From assembly GCF_014698305.1 (NCBI RefSeq), contig NZ_JACJST010000007.1, positions 62,001 through 126,000 of the forward strand: DNA of 64,000 bases, written 5' to 3'. Both the position numbers and the translations under genes were made by a program. The stretch is from Anabaena lutea FACHB-196 (GTDB lineage Bacteria > Cyanobacteriota > Cyanobacteriia > Cyanobacteriales > Nostocaceae). Positions 46,210 through 55,812 of this stretch are shown here, in pieces. The notes beneath the pieces were generated by a model, which saw only the letters and a program-made list of their open reading frames with translations, ran no database searches and was not told where the DNA came from. Each line of letters opens with the position of its first letter. Within the stretch, counting starts at the first letter, position 1.

Positions 46210-46911
46210 ATGAAAATAAATTCCACTGTAGTTCTGACGTTGATTTTGTTAACCCTGATGTTGGGATCAGGTTCTGTGAGTGCGTTTTTGGGGTTCACTA
46301 TGGGAAGTTCTGCTCTCAAGGGTGTTACCTCCCCCGATGGTCGTCCTACCACTAAATTTGCCAGTAATAAGAGCAATAACGCCCAACAGGGTGGAATAAC
46401 CCTCTTAAAGGAGGTTGATATTCTCAAAACGGTCAAGTCGCGGATTGAGAGTAATGCCAATACTAGCAACACAAAAAAGCTAGATGAAGATGAAGAAGAG
46501 ATCAAAAACCAGAAGCCTGAACCCAAAGAAACCCCTCAAGCGGTGATTTCGGAAAAACTTCAACCTGGATTTCCGGTTGCGGCTGAGAGCGAAGGTGTAA
46601 CTATGTCTGTACAATCTGCTCGTTACTCTGGCGGGGATTTATTACTAAAAGTAAATATGCAAAACAAAGGTGCTGATTCTGTGCGCTTCTTGTATAGTTT
46701 CTTAGATGTTACTGATGATAAAGGCAGAACACTGAGCGCTATTACAGAAGGTTTACCCGCAGAATTACCTGCCAATAGTTCGACATTTACAGGTACAGTC
46801 AGCATTCCCACAGCTTTACTTGATGATGTGAGGAATATATCACTGGCGCTGACGGATTATCCGGCTCAAAACTTGAAATTACAGGTGTCAGATATTCCTG
46901 TGGAAAAATAG
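46210..46911 (+). CDS. Membrane-anchored or secreted hypothetical protein
   Basis: ATG at 46210 gives 233 residues; a TTG 21 codons upstream is less likely because the N-terminal signal (KINSTVVLTLILLTLMLGSG) begins at the ATG. The mature region has a Lys/Glu-rich linker (KKLDEDEEEIKNQKPEPKET) and a C-terminal beta-sandwich-like domain (VTMSVQSARYSGGDLLLKVN…VRFLYSFLDVTDDKGRTLSA). No family can be named. It lies 54 bp before the CNNM/CorC gene in the same orientation, so an operon is possible. Confidence 0.7.
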   Translation: MKINSTVVLTLILLTLMLGSGSVSAFLGFTMGSSALKGVTSPDGRPTTKFASNKSNNAQQGGITLLKEVDILKTVKSRIESNANTSNTKKLDEDEEEIKNQKPEPKETPQAVISEKLQPGFPVAAESEGVTMSVQSARYSGGDLLLKVNMQNKGADSVRFLYSFLDVTDDKGRTLSAITEGLPAELPANSSTFTGTVSIPTALLDDVRNISLALTDYPAQNLKLQVSDIPVEK

Positions 46912-46965
46912 AAATGCTATTGTTAGCGTTTTAGTATCGGCGTAAGTTTTACACGAGCTTGAGCG

Positions 46966-48318
46966 GTGAGTGGTTTTCCTAATTTAAGTTTGACAGATGT
47001 AGGGTTACGATTGTTATCAGTGCTAATGCTGATTGCTATTAATGCCTTTTTTGTCACGGCGGAGTTTTCAATGGTGACAGTGCGGCGGACACGTATCCAC
47101 CAGCTGGTTCAGGCTGGTGACATACCAGCGATCGCAGTGGAAATGTTACAACGTAGTATTGACAGGCTGCTATCTACTGCTCAGTTAGGGATTACTCTCT
47201 CTAGTTTGGCACTAGGTTGGATTGGAGAAGGTACGATTGTTGTACTGATGGATGCCTGGTTGAGAACTTGGTCTTTACCAGTAGAAGTGAGTAACTTCTT
47301 TGCCCATTCTCTATCAGTGCCAATTACTTTTTTGTTGATTGCTTATTTACAAATTGTGTTTGGGGAACTATTTCCTAAATCGGTGGCTATGCTGTATTCA
47401 GAACAGCTGGCAAGATTTTTAGGCCCTTCAGTTAAAGCGATTGTTCGTTTTTTCAGTCCCTTTATTTGGATTCTCAACCAATCTACTCGCAACCTGTTGC
47501 GATTATTTGGTATTCAATATACAGGTCAAAGCTGGAGACCCCCAGTCACCCCAGAAGAATTACAACTGATTATATCAACAGAACGAGAATCGACAGGTTT
47601 AGAGTCATCAGAGCGACAACTGCTGAATAACGTCTTTGAGTTTGGGGAGATAACCGCAGAAGACGTGATGATTCCCCGTACTAGCATTATCGCTTTACCT
47701 GAAGATGCCACCTTTGGGATATTGCTTGAGCAAATTACATCCATTGGTCATTCCCGTTATCCCATTATTGGCGAATCTTTAGATGACATTCGTGGCATTG
47801 TTTATTTTCAAGATTTAGCAAAACCCTTAGCTGCGGGAAAGCTAAATTTAGACACGCAAATCCAAGCTTGGATGCGTACTCCCCGGTTTGTCCCTGAACA
47901 GACACTCTTGAGTGAACTATTGCCAATGATGCAGCAAGAGAAACCAGCTATGGTGATTGTGGTGAATGAATTTGGCGGTACTGTAGGATTGGTGACAATC
48001 CAAGATGTAATTGCCGAAATTATTGGTAATGCAGGTGAATCGGAAAGCAGCGACGACTTGCTGATCCAAATGTTAGACAAGCAAACATTTTTAGTGCAAG
48101 CACAGGTAAATCTAGAAGAACTCAACGAAGTCTTACACCTGAATTTACCATTGATGAGGGAATATCAGACCTTGGGCGGATTTCTGCTCTATCAATGGCA
48201 AAAAATCCCCGCTAAAGGGGAAATCTTTAACTATGAAAATCTTGAATTCACCGTCATGTTAGTCATTGGACCACGCCTACACCAAATTCAAATTCGACGT
48301 TTAGAAGGTGACAGGTAG
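46966..48318 (+). CDS. CNNM/CorC-HlyC family membrane protein with CBS domains
   Basis: A 450-residue protein with a DUF21 (CNNM) membrane domain (about residues 10-200; LMLIAINAFFVTAEFSMVTV), two CBS domains (around 220-340; ITAEDVMIPRTSIIALPED) and a CorC_HlyC C-terminal domain. The family includes Mg2+/Co2+ exporters and the so-called hemolysin C proteins; metal efflux is the likelier role. It begins with GTG at 46966, as no ATG fits the N-terminus. Confidence 0.92.
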   Translation: MSGFPNLSLTDVGLRLLSVLMLIAINAFFVTAEFSMVTVRRTRIHQLVQAGDIPAIAVEMLQRSIDRLLSTAQLGITLSSLALGWIGEGTIVVLMDAWLRTWSLPVEVSNFFAHSLSVPITFLLIAYLQIVFGELFPKSVAMLYSEQLARFLGPSVKAIVRFFSPFIWILNQSTRNLLRLFGIQYTGQSWRPPVTPEELQLIISTERESTGLESSERQLLNNVFEFGEITAEDVMIPRTSIIALPEDATFGILLEQITSIGHSRYPIIGESLDDIRGIVYFQDLAKPLAAGKLNLDTQIQAWMRTPRFVPEQTLLSELLPMMQQEKPAMVIVVNEFGGTVGLVTIQDVIAEIIGNAGESESSDDLLIQMLDKQTFLVQAQVNLEELNEVLHLNLPLMREYQTLGGFLLYQWQKIPAKGEIFNYENLEFTVMLVIGPRLHQIQIRRLEGDR

Positions 48319-48423
48319 AAGAAGTGGGGAAGGCAGGGAGCAAGGGAAAAAATTAAATAATTCGTCATTCGTAATTCAGTTTTGCAATAGTTAATTCTTT
48401 CTCCTGAACTCAATACTCGGTAC

Positions 48424-49104
48424 TCAGTACTGAGCATAGGCCACCAAATCTTGTAATCCCAATTCAGCGAAAGCTGCTAAACGCAAGCGACAGGAATCAC
48501 AGACACCACAGGCAACATCACCACCAGCATAGCAAGACCAAGTTAGCTCCCAAGGTACACCCAACTGGTTGCCTAGTTGGATAATTTCGGTTTTTTTCAA
48601 ATTAATCAGCGGTGCAACAATTTCAATTGGTTGTCCTTCTCGTCCTTGTTTGGTTCCCAAGCGAAAGACTTCTTGCATAGCTTGGATATAATCAAGGCGA
48701 CAATCAGGATATCCAGAGTAATCTAAGGCATTAACCCCGATGTAGACACGTTGAGCGCCTATAGTTTCAGCATAGCCCAAGGCAAAGCTTAAAAAGATGG
48801 TATTACGGGCAGGGACGTAGGTGACAGGAATGTTTTGAGACATTTCATCTAAAGACCGTTCTTGAGGTAGAGCGATCGCATTATCCGTGAGCGCTGAACC
48901 ACCCCATAGCCGTAAATCAAAATTCACTACCTGATGTTTTACTACCCCAGATGCTTGAGCAATCAGCAGGGCTGACTGTAACTCCCGTTGGTGTCGCTGC
49001 TGATAATCAAAGGAAATGGCGTAACATTCACAACCATCCGCCTTGGCTTGGTAGAGAACTGTAGAAGAATCCAATCCCCCAGACAACAGAATTACAGCTT
49101 TCAT
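48424..49104 (-). CDS. queC: 7-cyano-7-deazaguanine synthase
   Basis: Makes preQ0, the precursor of queuosine and archaeosine-like tRNA or DNA modifications. The ATP-loop SGGLDSSTVLYQAKADGCEC is at the N-terminus; the zinc-binding cysteines appear in TWSCYAGGDVACGVCDSCRL. 226 residues from the ATG at 49104; a GTG one codon upstream is an alternative. Monocistronic. Heterologous dpd-type DNA-modification genes were not seen nearby, so the tRNA role is assumed. Confidence 0.95.
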   Translation of the reverse strand: MKAVILLSGGLDSSTVLYQAKADGCECYAISFDYQQRHQRELQSALLIAQASGVVKHQVVNFDLRLWGGSALTDNAIALPQERSLDEMSQNIPVTYVPARNTIFLSFALGYAETIGAQRVYIGVNALDYSGYPDCRLDYIQAMQEVFRLGTKQGREGQPIEIVAPLINLKKTEIIQLGNQLGVPWELTWSCYAGGDVACGVCDSCRLRLAAFAELGLQDLVAYAQY

Positions 49105-49107
49105 CAC

Positions 49108-49628
49108 TCAAAATAGCCCCAGAAAATCATTAACACCAATTTCACCCAAAAGGTGAGACAATCAACAAAATGCAACAAACAAAACAATAAATATGAAAAT
49201 AAATTAATTCCCGGTATCGGAAGTAACTATCTTGCTGAAAATTATACTTACAGCGTTAGTTATTTAACTGTTTGTAATTTTACTAGCAATAAGCGTGATT
49301 AATTTGCTAGGGGTAGAAATGAGTAGTTATCTCAGTAATTAACTGCCTAACTGCCACCCGTGAATTTCCACTTAGGTCTTACAGCGCTTGTAAAGTCAAC
49401 AAAACAACACATTGTCTTTTTTGTAATTTACAAAAAATAGAGCAATGAAGAACTATCTATCCAAAAGATAGCCAGATAGTGGGAACTGAACACAAACTTT
49501 GAAATTCTTCATAAATAGAACCACTATGTTACCATCTGGATGGTTTTAGACGGATCGTACATGGTGCTTAAGTATAAAGGCCAACGACCGTAGCGGCTTT
49601 AAATTTGGTGGTTGAGGAGAAAATAATA
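49108..49628. other. Intergenic region before the oxidoreductase gene
   Basis: A ~520-bp AT-rich gap between divergent genes. I see no open frame with a family signature, no tRNA and no obvious dispersed repeat. It should hold the promoters of queC and the oxidoreductase gene. Confidence 0.4.
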
Positions 49629-50711
49629 GTGCAAAATAGCATGTCAGTGGCAGAACCAAATCTATATTCACAGCGCAACCAGCCACGAGCAATCCGCATA
49701 GGCGTGATTGGGGTGGGTAACATGGGACAACATCATACCCGCGTTTTGAGTTCAATGAAAGATGTTGAACTGATAGGCGTGTCCGATATTAACGTTGAGC
49801 GAGGCTTAGAAACCGCAAGCAAATACAAAGTCCGTTTTTTTGAAGATTACTCCGATCTGTTACCCCATGTAGACGCAGTTTGTATTGCTGTACCCACCCG
49901 CTTACATTATGCCGTTGGTATCAACTGCCTGTTAGCCGGAATTCATGTTTTGATTGAGAAACCAATCGCTGCGAGTATTTCTGAGGCAGAGTCCCTGGTG
50001 AATGCTGCTGCTGAGTCTCAATGTATTTTGCAAGTAGGTCATATTGAGCGTTTTAATCCAGCATTTAGAGAATTGAGCCAAGTCCTCAAAACAGAGGAAG
50101 TACTGGCGCTAGAAGCTCATCGGATGAGTCCTTATTCAGCCAGAGCGAATGATGTTTCAGTGGTGCTGGATTTAATGATCCATGACATTGACTTACTTCT
50201 AGAATTAGCTGGTTCTCCCGTAGTGAAATTGACAGCTAATGGTACTCGTTCCCTAGACTCTGGTTATTTAGATTATGTGACTGCAACTTTGGGTTTTGCT
50301 AATGGTGTCGTCGCTACTCTGACGGCTAGTAAAGTTACTCACCGCAAAATTCGCCGCATTGTCGCCCATTGCAAAAACTCATTCACTGAAGCAGATTTTC
50401 TCAAGAATGAAATTTTGATTCATCGCCAAACTAACACCAATTCTCTCAACGACCATCGGCAAGTCCTTTATAGGCAAGATGGTTTGATAGAAAAAGTCTA
50501 TACCAGTAACATTCAACCTTTAAGTGCAGAGTTAGAACATTTTGTCAACTGTGTGCATGGTGGCAATCAGCCTTCGGTTGGTGGCGAACAAGCTCTAAAA
50601 GCTTTAAGATTAGCCAGTTTAATCGAGCAGATGGCTGTGGAAGAGCGGGTTTGGAACCCATTAGACTGGCAATCGGAATCTAGAGTACAATCATTAACCC
50701 CAACGGCCTAG
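49629..50711 (+). CDS. Gfo/Idh/MocA family NAD(P)-dependent oxidoreductase
   Basis: A 360-residue sugar-type dehydrogenase. The Rossmann motif is IRIGVIGVGNMGQHHTRVLS; the Lys-containing EKPIAASISEAESLV motif is the family's catalytic signature, and DLMIHDIDLLLELAG is the DxxxH motif. GTG at 49629 is preferred because GAGGAGAA lies 9 bp upstream; upstream TTG/GTG codons have no site. Substrate unknown; many relatives act on nucleotide sugars or inositol. Monocistronic. Confidence 0.9.
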   Translation: MQNSMSVAEPNLYSQRNQPRAIRIGVIGVGNMGQHHTRVLSSMKDVELIGVSDINVERGLETASKYKVRFFEDYSDLLPHVDAVCIAVPTRLHYAVGINCLLAGIHVLIEKPIAASISEAESLVNAAAESQCILQVGHIERFNPAFRELSQVLKTEEVLALEAHRMSPYSARANDVSVVLDLMIHDIDLLLELAGSPVVKLTANGTRSLDSGYLDYVTATLGFANGVVATLTASKVTHRKIRRIVAHCKNSFTEADFLKNEILIHRQTNTNSLNDHRQVLYRQDGLIEKVYTSNIQPLSAELEHFVNCVHGGNQPSVGGEQALKALRLASLIEQMAVEERVWNPLDWQSESRVQSLTPTA

Positions 50712-50938
50712 AAAATGGGGAAGCAAGGCCAAATTTTAAATTTGATTGAATTTGATTAAATTTGATTAAATTTGATTTTGTCTTCGCTTCTCCCCAACTT
50801 ACTTAAAGAAAGGGATTGGGGATTGAATAATTACTGATTAGATTTTTTACTACTCAGTAACTGCACTCAGTTTTCATCAATCTAAAATTCAAACTATGCG
50901 ATTAAGCTAATATACATAGAAATTCAGGAATCTAGTGA

Positions 50939-51562
50939 ATGCTTGAATGGATCACTAATACCATCAAAATTTGGGGCTATTGGGGAATAGCTCTGCTGAT
51001 GTTTTTAGAGAATCTGTTTCCCCCCATACCTTCAGAATTGATTATGCCACTGGCAGGATTTACAGCTAGTCCATATCAGCCAGGAGGAGCAAAACTGAAT
51101 ATATTGGGCGTATTTTTGGCAGGACTTTTAGGTTCTGTTCTGGGCGCACTTATCTGGTACTATCCTGGTAAGTTTTTGGGGGAAGAACGCTTGAAAACTT
51201 TGGCTGACAAGTATGGTAAGTGGCTGAGTATATCTAGCCAGGATATCTCCAAGGCTAAACGCTGGTTTGACAGAAAAGGCAGCAAAGCGGTGTTAATTGG
51301 TCGTCTTGTGCCGGGAATCAGGACTTTGATTTCTGTACCCGCAGGCATCAGCAATATGCCCTTGTTGCCGTTCTTATTCTACACAACCCTGGGTAGTGCT
51401 GCCTGGGTCGGTTTGCTCACATATTCAGGATACTTGTTAGGTAGCCAGTATGAACTTGTGGATAAATACCTTGCGCCTGTATCCAAAATAGTGCTTGGGG
51501 GTCTGGTTCTGATATTTGCTTTTTGGGTACTCAAGCGCAAGCGCAAAGGCACTAGCAAGTGA
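50939..51562 (+). CDS. DedA family (SNARE-associated/VTT) membrane protein
   Basis: 207 residues with FLENLFPPIPSELIMPLAGF at the N-terminus and GRLVPGIRTLISVPAGISNM in the centre, both DedA hallmarks with conserved Arg and Pro residues of reentrant loops. Several transmembrane segments; a basic C-terminal tail (KRKRKGTSK). DedA members are proposed lipid scramblases or undecaprenyl-phosphate flippases. ATG at 50939. Monocistronic. Confidence 0.93.
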   Translation: MLEWITNTIKIWGYWGIALLMFLENLFPPIPSELIMPLAGFTASPYQPGGAKLNILGVFLAGLLGSVLGALIWYYPGKFLGEERLKTLADKYGKWLSISSQDISKAKRWFDRKGSKAVLIGRLVPGIRTLISVPAGISNMPLLPFLFYTTLGSAAWVGLLTYSGYLLGSQYELVDKYLAPVSKIVLGGLVLIFAFWVLKRKRKGTSK

Positions 51563-51796
51563 AGCACTAACGCTGTTAGTCTGCAATTAAAGATTACATC
51601 TGTGCAAAATTCGCCTACACTTATGATGTCAAAAAATGCTAAATTCACGTTAGCACAGCCTACCACAGGTATAACCTGCAATAATTTTAGACGTATTTCT
51701 AGTTACACTTGACCCAACTTAGAATTTTTCGTAGCTCGCATTTTTGTAAGATGGGCATGATAAGTTTTTACAGTTAAGTCACCACTAGGAGCTTTT

Positions 51797-52945
51797 ATGA
51801 CAGACCAACCTCCCGTAGCCAATCCGATGAATGCTGCTGCTATTCCCATGAACCGAGTAGCATCAACCCCTCTAAATAATAATCCTAATGCCAACAAGCT
51901 ACCAAGCAGTAGTTCGGGGAAAAATATTCTCAGTGTTGATTTAGGTAGAACCTCTACCAAAACTTGTGTCAGCCGCGAACCTGGTAATGTGGCCTTCATC
52001 CCTGCCAATGTCAAGCAAATGTCAATGGAACAAATACGGGGTGGGGTGTTTGAATCTAAGGCAACAGATCCTTTGATGGATTTGTGGCTGGAATATCAAG
52101 GTACTGGATACGCAGTAGGACAGTTAGCAGCGGATTTTGGTGCGAATCTAGGAGTCGGACAATCTAAGGTAGAAGACGCACTGGTAAAAGTTTTGGCAAG
52201 TGCTGGCTACTTTAAACTCAAAGACGAAATTTCGGTTGTATTGGGTTTGCCTTTTCTTTCCTTAGAACAATTTGAAAAAGAAAAAGCACAGTTAATCAGC
52301 CTGGTAAGTGGTCCCCATGTTTTAAATTTCCGTGGGGAATCTTTGTCGTTGAATATCACTAAGGTTTGGGTAATGCCAGAAGGTTACGGCAGTCTGCTGT
52401 GGTCTGAAGCTCAACCTAATAAAGCAGCAACAGCCCCCGATTTTACGAAAATATCAGTGGGAATTGTCGATATTGGCCATCAAACCATTGATTGTATCAT
52501 GGTGGATAATTTCCGCTTTGCCAGAGGACTTTCTAAAAGTGAAGACTTTGGCATGAACAAGTTTTATGAACTGGTGGCGAAGGAAATAGAAGGGGCTGAT
52601 AGTCAATCTCTCGCATTGATTTCTGCTGTTAACAAGCCCAAAGGTGAGCGTTTTTATCGTCCTAAAGGTGCAAGCAAGCCTACAAACCTAGACGATTTTC
52701 TCCCTAACCTCACAGAGCAGTTTTCACGAGAAATTTGCTCTCGTGTGTTGGCCTGGTTGCCAGAGCGTGTGACTGATGTGATTATCACTGGTGGCGGTGG
52801 TGAGTTCTTCTGGGAAGATGTACAACGTTTGCTCAAAGAAGCCAAGATTAATGCCCATTTGGCCGCACCCTCCCGCCAAGCTAACGCTTTGGGGCAGTAT
52901 CTTTATGGAGAGGCACAAGTGTCTGCTGTTCGCGCTGCTAGGTAA
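51797..52945 (+). CDS. ParM/StbA-like actin-family ATPase
   Basis: A 382-residue actin-like ATPase. A disordered Asn/Pro-rich N-terminus (~1-40) precedes the phosphate-1 motif NILSVDLGRTSTKTC; phosphate-2 is VGIVDIGHQTIDCIMV and the adenosine motif is VIITGGGGEFFWED. This resembles plasmid ParM/Alp7A proteins more than MreB or PilM. It lies 8 bp before a small gene with a possible RHH N-terminus, as ParM lies before ParR. No plasmid functions are seen around, so a chromosomal actin with DNA or other cargo is inferred. Confidence 0.8.
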   Translation: MTDQPPVANPMNAAAIPMNRVASTPLNNNPNANKLPSSSSGKNILSVDLGRTSTKTCVSREPGNVAFIPANVKQMSMEQIRGGVFESKATDPLMDLWLEYQGTGYAVGQLAADFGANLGVGQSKVEDALVKVLASAGYFKLKDEISVVLGLPFLSLEQFEKEKAQLISLVSGPHVLNFRGESLSLNITKVWVMPEGYGSLLWSEAQPNKAATAPDFTKISVGIVDIGHQTIDCIMVDNFRFARGLSKSEDFGMNKFYELVAKEIEGADSQSLALISAVNKPKGERFYRPKGASKPTNLDDFLPNLTEQFSREICSRVLAWLPERVTDVIITGGGGEFFWEDVQRLLKEAKINAHLAAPSRQANALGQYLYGEAQVSAVRAAR

Positions 52946-52953
52946 TAAAACTG

Positions 52954-53442
52954 ATGTTCCAATGGTCAAAAAAGGTAGTTAAATCCGTCACTTTCAATCC
53001 AGAAATTGGTGATGAGAGCTTGTTAGCACAAGTAGAAAGTTACTTGGAGGCACAGCCCGAAAAGACTTTCAGCGACCTCTGTAAAGAGGCTTTATGGCAA
53101 GCTTTATGTGTACCGGACTCTGTACGACCTTCTCCGAATACAGCATCACTGCCGATGGAACAACAAATCGGTGAGTTGCAACGTCAAATGGCTGGACTTG
53201 AGGAACGTTTTTTTGCTAAGGAATCTAATCGTTTGGAGGCGATGGAAAGCCAAATCCTGCAACTTAGTCAACAAGTAGCACAATTGGCAATTATGCTCAA
53301 TCAAGGAGTATATAATCAGCCTCCAGGTTCATCAGTACCAGCAGTAGAAGTAGTTAACAATTCTGTTTCTATTCCCGATCCCACTCCGCAAGAAGTTGAC
53401 CCTGTAATTAGTCGTCTAAGTCAGTATTTAGATGATTTCTAA
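52954..53442 (+). CDS. Candidate ParR-like adaptor of the actin-like protein
   Basis: 162 residues. The N-terminus (KKVVKSVTFNPEIGDESLLA…TFSDLCKEALWQAL) has the strand-helix-helix pattern of a ribbon-helix-helix DNA-binding domain. A central coiled coil (QIGELQRQMAGLEERF…) and an unstructured C-terminal tail follow, ending SRLSQYLDDF, which could be an actin-binding peptide as in ParR. It begins 8 bp after the ParM-like gene, so both are surely co-transcribed. The family is not named with confidence. Confidence 0.65.
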   Translation: MFQWSKKVVKSVTFNPEIGDESLLAQVESYLEAQPEKTFSDLCKEALWQALCVPDSVRPSPNTASLPMEQQIGELQRQMAGLEERFFAKESNRLEAMESQILQLSQQVAQLAIMLNQGVYNQPPGSSVPAVEVVNNSVSIPDPTPQEVDPVISRLSQYLDDF

Positions 53443-53582
53443 GAAACAAGCAACTTATTAAGCGTGTTTAGTAAGATAAAGCGGAAAGGGTGAGAGCCAG
53501 TTATATTGTGTCCGGTTACTTATCATTAGGACTGACGCGGTAACGGGTCGAGTTTTATGAGCAGCAATTAGCCGGACTTGAT

Positions 53583-53626
53583 ATTAAACCCAGAACTATA
53601 AAACTAGCTCTGGGTTTAATGTTTTT
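53583..53626 (+). terminator. Rho-independent terminator after the ParM-like operon
   Basis: ATTAAACCCAGA and TCTGGGTTTAAT form a perfect 12-bp stem followed by GTTTTT. It is 140 bp after the stop of the small gene. Upstream of it, GTCCGG and GCCGGAC-type segments (53509-53577) could form another structure of unknown role. Confidence 0.85.
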
Positions 53627-53631
53627 ATGAC

Positions 53632-53772
<141 letters not shown>

Positions 53773-53814
53773 AATAAGGAGATGATAGATAGGATTACTT
53801 CAACGGACGTGATA

Positions 53815-54399
53815 TCAAACCAATTTACGCGTTTTCCATAAATAGCTAGATAGCCAATTCGTGAGCATATGAGCCACAATTGGAACTAACAAGTTACCAC
53901 TTAGTAGGGCGCTGTAACCCAGAATTATACCGATAATAGTTGCCCAAATCACATAAGGCCACTGTTCGGAACCACTCAGGTGTAAAACACCAAAGCAAAG
54001 ACTTGAGACAAGGATGGCTACATGATCAGCGCCTAAAGCTGGTAACATGACACCACGAAATAATAATTCTTCACTTAACCCTGGTAGCAGCCCCAGCCAT
54101 ATCAAGTCGGGTAAAGCTAAAGGCTTAAGTACTAGTTCTAGGTAATAATCAGCACTTTTACGGTAGGGCGGAGAAAAGCGATAAGCTAAACCACTAAAAA
54201 CTGTGATAATTAAACCCAATCCCAGTCCCAAGAATAGATCCCTTTCATACCAATACAACTTAAATAGGGGGAAGTTGCCAAAGCGCAACCATAGCTTGGC
54301 GACTATCCACAAAATAACCGCAGTCGCGCCCATAGCCACAAGTACTTGGGTGCGTGTGAGGTAAGGAATTTCTGGTTCTTGCTTTTGTTGTTCAACCAC
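53815..54399 (-). CDS. CPBP family intramembrane metalloprotease
   Basis: 194 residues with about five membrane segments. The CPBP/Rce1 catalytic motifs are GLSEELLFRGVMLPALG (EExxxR), SLCFGVLHLSG (FxxxH) and VPIVAHMLTNW (HxxxN-type). It may process prenylated-like or bacteriocin-type substrates; none is evident here. The start is GTG at 54399. A TGGGTAA/TTGGTAA heptamer array lies directly upstream. Confidence 0.9.
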   Translation of the reverse strand: MVEQQKQEPEIPYLTRTQVLVAMGATAVILWIVAKLWLRFGNFPLFKLYWYERDLFLGLGLGLIITVFSGLAYRFSPPYRKSADYYLELVLKPLALPDLIWLGLLPGLSEELLFRGVMLPALGADHVAILVSSLCFGVLHLSGSEQWPYVIWATIIGIILGYSALLSGNLLVPIVAHMLTNWLSSYLWKTRKLV

Positions 54400-54410
54400 A
54401 GGCGTTTGGA

Positions 54411-54448
54411 TAATGGGTAATGGGTAATTGGTAATTGGTAATTGGTAA
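54411..54448. repeat. Heptameric tandem repeat (TGGGTAA/TTGGTAA)
   Basis: Five consecutive 7-bp units occupy most of the 56-bp gap between the CPBP protease gene and the DUF3326 gene. This is an STRR-type array; it sits between two minus-strand genes and close to the GTG start of the former. Confidence 0.85.
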
Positions 54449-54455
54449 AAACTTC

Positions 54456-55508
54456 CTATTCCCTATTCCCTGTTCTTTGACTAATGAATGATGTATTAAT
54501 ACCAGCTTTGTGAGCTACTAATACTCCTACTGCTTCTAAATATGAGTTTACTTGTATAGATTTGATTCCCAACGCTGGAGCAGAAACTTCTATAAGAGTT
54601 TTATTTTCTGCGACTGTAATTATTTGACATTGCTTTTGGCTTAAACTCAATAAGGCGCTGCTACCACAAGAGTTTGCAGGTACAATGATGGCATCAACTT
54701 GATCTGCCCAGATATCTTGTGGTAAAGAATTGATAATTTCCTTCTTAATAATAAATTGTGGAGCGCGACTTAAGCCAACAAGAACGCAGGGTAAAAAGGT
54801 ATAGCCCAGTTCTTCGGCAGCCGAACGAGGGGATAAATCAGGGTCTGGGGGGGCTGTTGAAAGGGCTGGAGCATGGGCGCAAGGTATTTGAAAGGTGCGG
54901 ACTAATAAATGGCTAATTACGGCTTCTGCACCTGCTAGGGGGTCTACTCCTTTTCCATGTCGGTAGTTCTGAACTGCTTGTTCATTTATATCCTCAGGGA
55001 AACGAGCTACGACTGCGATCGCATTGGCTCCTTCTTTCTTAATTAATATCTCAGCTGCTCGTAATAAGCTATCTGGGTTGCCGATTGTTCCCCAACTCGC
55101 ACCCGATGCTGAAGTACGCAATTCTACGTTTAATGGTGCGTCTGTCACAACATGATTGGTGATGGTTAATCCCAAGGTTGCTCTAGCTGCGTCTGCGGCT
55201 TGCAGGTGTCGCAGCATGAGTTCTGGTTCAATGGCTTGGTCTAAAAGCAAACCTACGCGGTTGCTATGAACGGGACGCAATCCCCAGCATTGTGAAGCAA
55301 ATTTGTCAAGTCCATAACCTTCAACGTAGAGAGTGTTGGGGAGATTCCAGTACAAACTAGCGCCATTGAGGACATTGGGATGAGTAATCAGGCGATCGCA
55401 CACCTGTGATATAAGTCTAGCTACGGGCAATGCATCTCCGGCATAACCGCCAATTGCTGCCCCAATGCCCGTAGGGATGATGAGAATAGCTGTATAGGGA
55501 AGATGCAT
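54456..55508 (-). CDS. DUF3326 family protein
   Basis: A 350-residue protein, MHLPYTAILIIPTGIGAAIG at the N-terminus, common to cyanobacteria and plants and of unknown function. Recognisable segments include GGYAGDALPVARLISQ, HPNVLNGASLYWNLPNTLYV and IIVPANSCGSSALLSL. No membrane segments. ATG at 55508. It is followed by a minus-strand gap with heptamers and preceded by a tiny conserved gene 21 bp upstream, so an operon with that gene and perhaps ferredoxin is possible. Confidence 0.85.
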   Translation of the reverse strand: MHLPYTAILIIPTGIGAAIGGYAGDALPVARLISQVCDRLITHPNVLNGASLYWNLPNTLYVEGYGLDKFASQCWGLRPVHSNRVGLLLDQAIEPELMLRHLQAADAARATLGLTITNHVVTDAPLNVELRTSASGASWGTIGNPDSLLRAAEILIKKEGANAIAVVARFPEDINEQAVQNYRHGKGVDPLAGAEAVISHLLVRTFQIPCAHAPALSTAPPDPDLSPRSAAEELGYTFLPCVLVGLSRAPQFIIKKEIINSLPQDIWADQVDAIIVPANSCGSSALLSLSQKQCQIITVAENKTLIEVSAPALGIKSIQVNSYLEAVGVLVAHKAGINTSFISQRTGNRE

Positions 55509-55529
55509 AGTAGAACGGACTCAAAGCCT

Positions 55530-55700
55530 CTACTTAGTGACAACAGCTTCCACTGTAGCTTTTTCCTTGGAATCATCTACGGAGGTAATAGCCCAACGCA
55601 GGGGTTCACCTTGTTTTTTCAATTCTGCCTCAATTGCTTTTTGTAATTCTGTGGGGGTTTCTTGAATGTCGATTTCAGCAGTAATAAAATGAGTGGTCAT
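55530..55700 (-). CDS. Small conserved-looking protein (56 residues)
   Basis: ATG at 55700 opens a 56-codon frame ending TAG at 55530: it begins MTTHFITAEIDIQETPTELQ and ends EKATVEAVVTK. It has balanced codon use, predicted beta-alpha-alpha-beta structure, and tight placement 21 bp before the DUF3326 gene. It contains no membrane segment. Function unknown. Confidence 0.7.
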   Translation of the reverse strand: MTTHFITAEIDIQETPTELQKAIEAELKKQGEPLRWAITSVDDSKEKATVEAVVTK

Positions 55701-55812
55701 AGTGGTAAATATTGTGGCTTTGTGTTTTCTAGAATAGCTGATTTTAGAATCAAGGATGAAGTGTGAAGTAGAAAATTTGCATTTTTATCGTACTTCATCC
55801 TCATGCATCTTT

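Noticed and set aside
48424-49104. queC as part of a 7-deazaguanine DNA-modification island
   Set aside because: No dpd-like genes occur nearby; the gene stands among core genes and fits tRNA queuosine synthesis.
53500-53580. Structured RNA gene before the terminator at 53.6 kb
   Set aside because: Only a weak GTCCGG/CCGGAC pairing is visible and no known RNA family is recognised; it may be just the 3' untranslated region.
54411-54448. Heptamer array as a direct-repeat CRISPR remnant or origin iterons
   Set aside because: Units are 7 bp with no spacers and no replication gene; it matches the STRR type.
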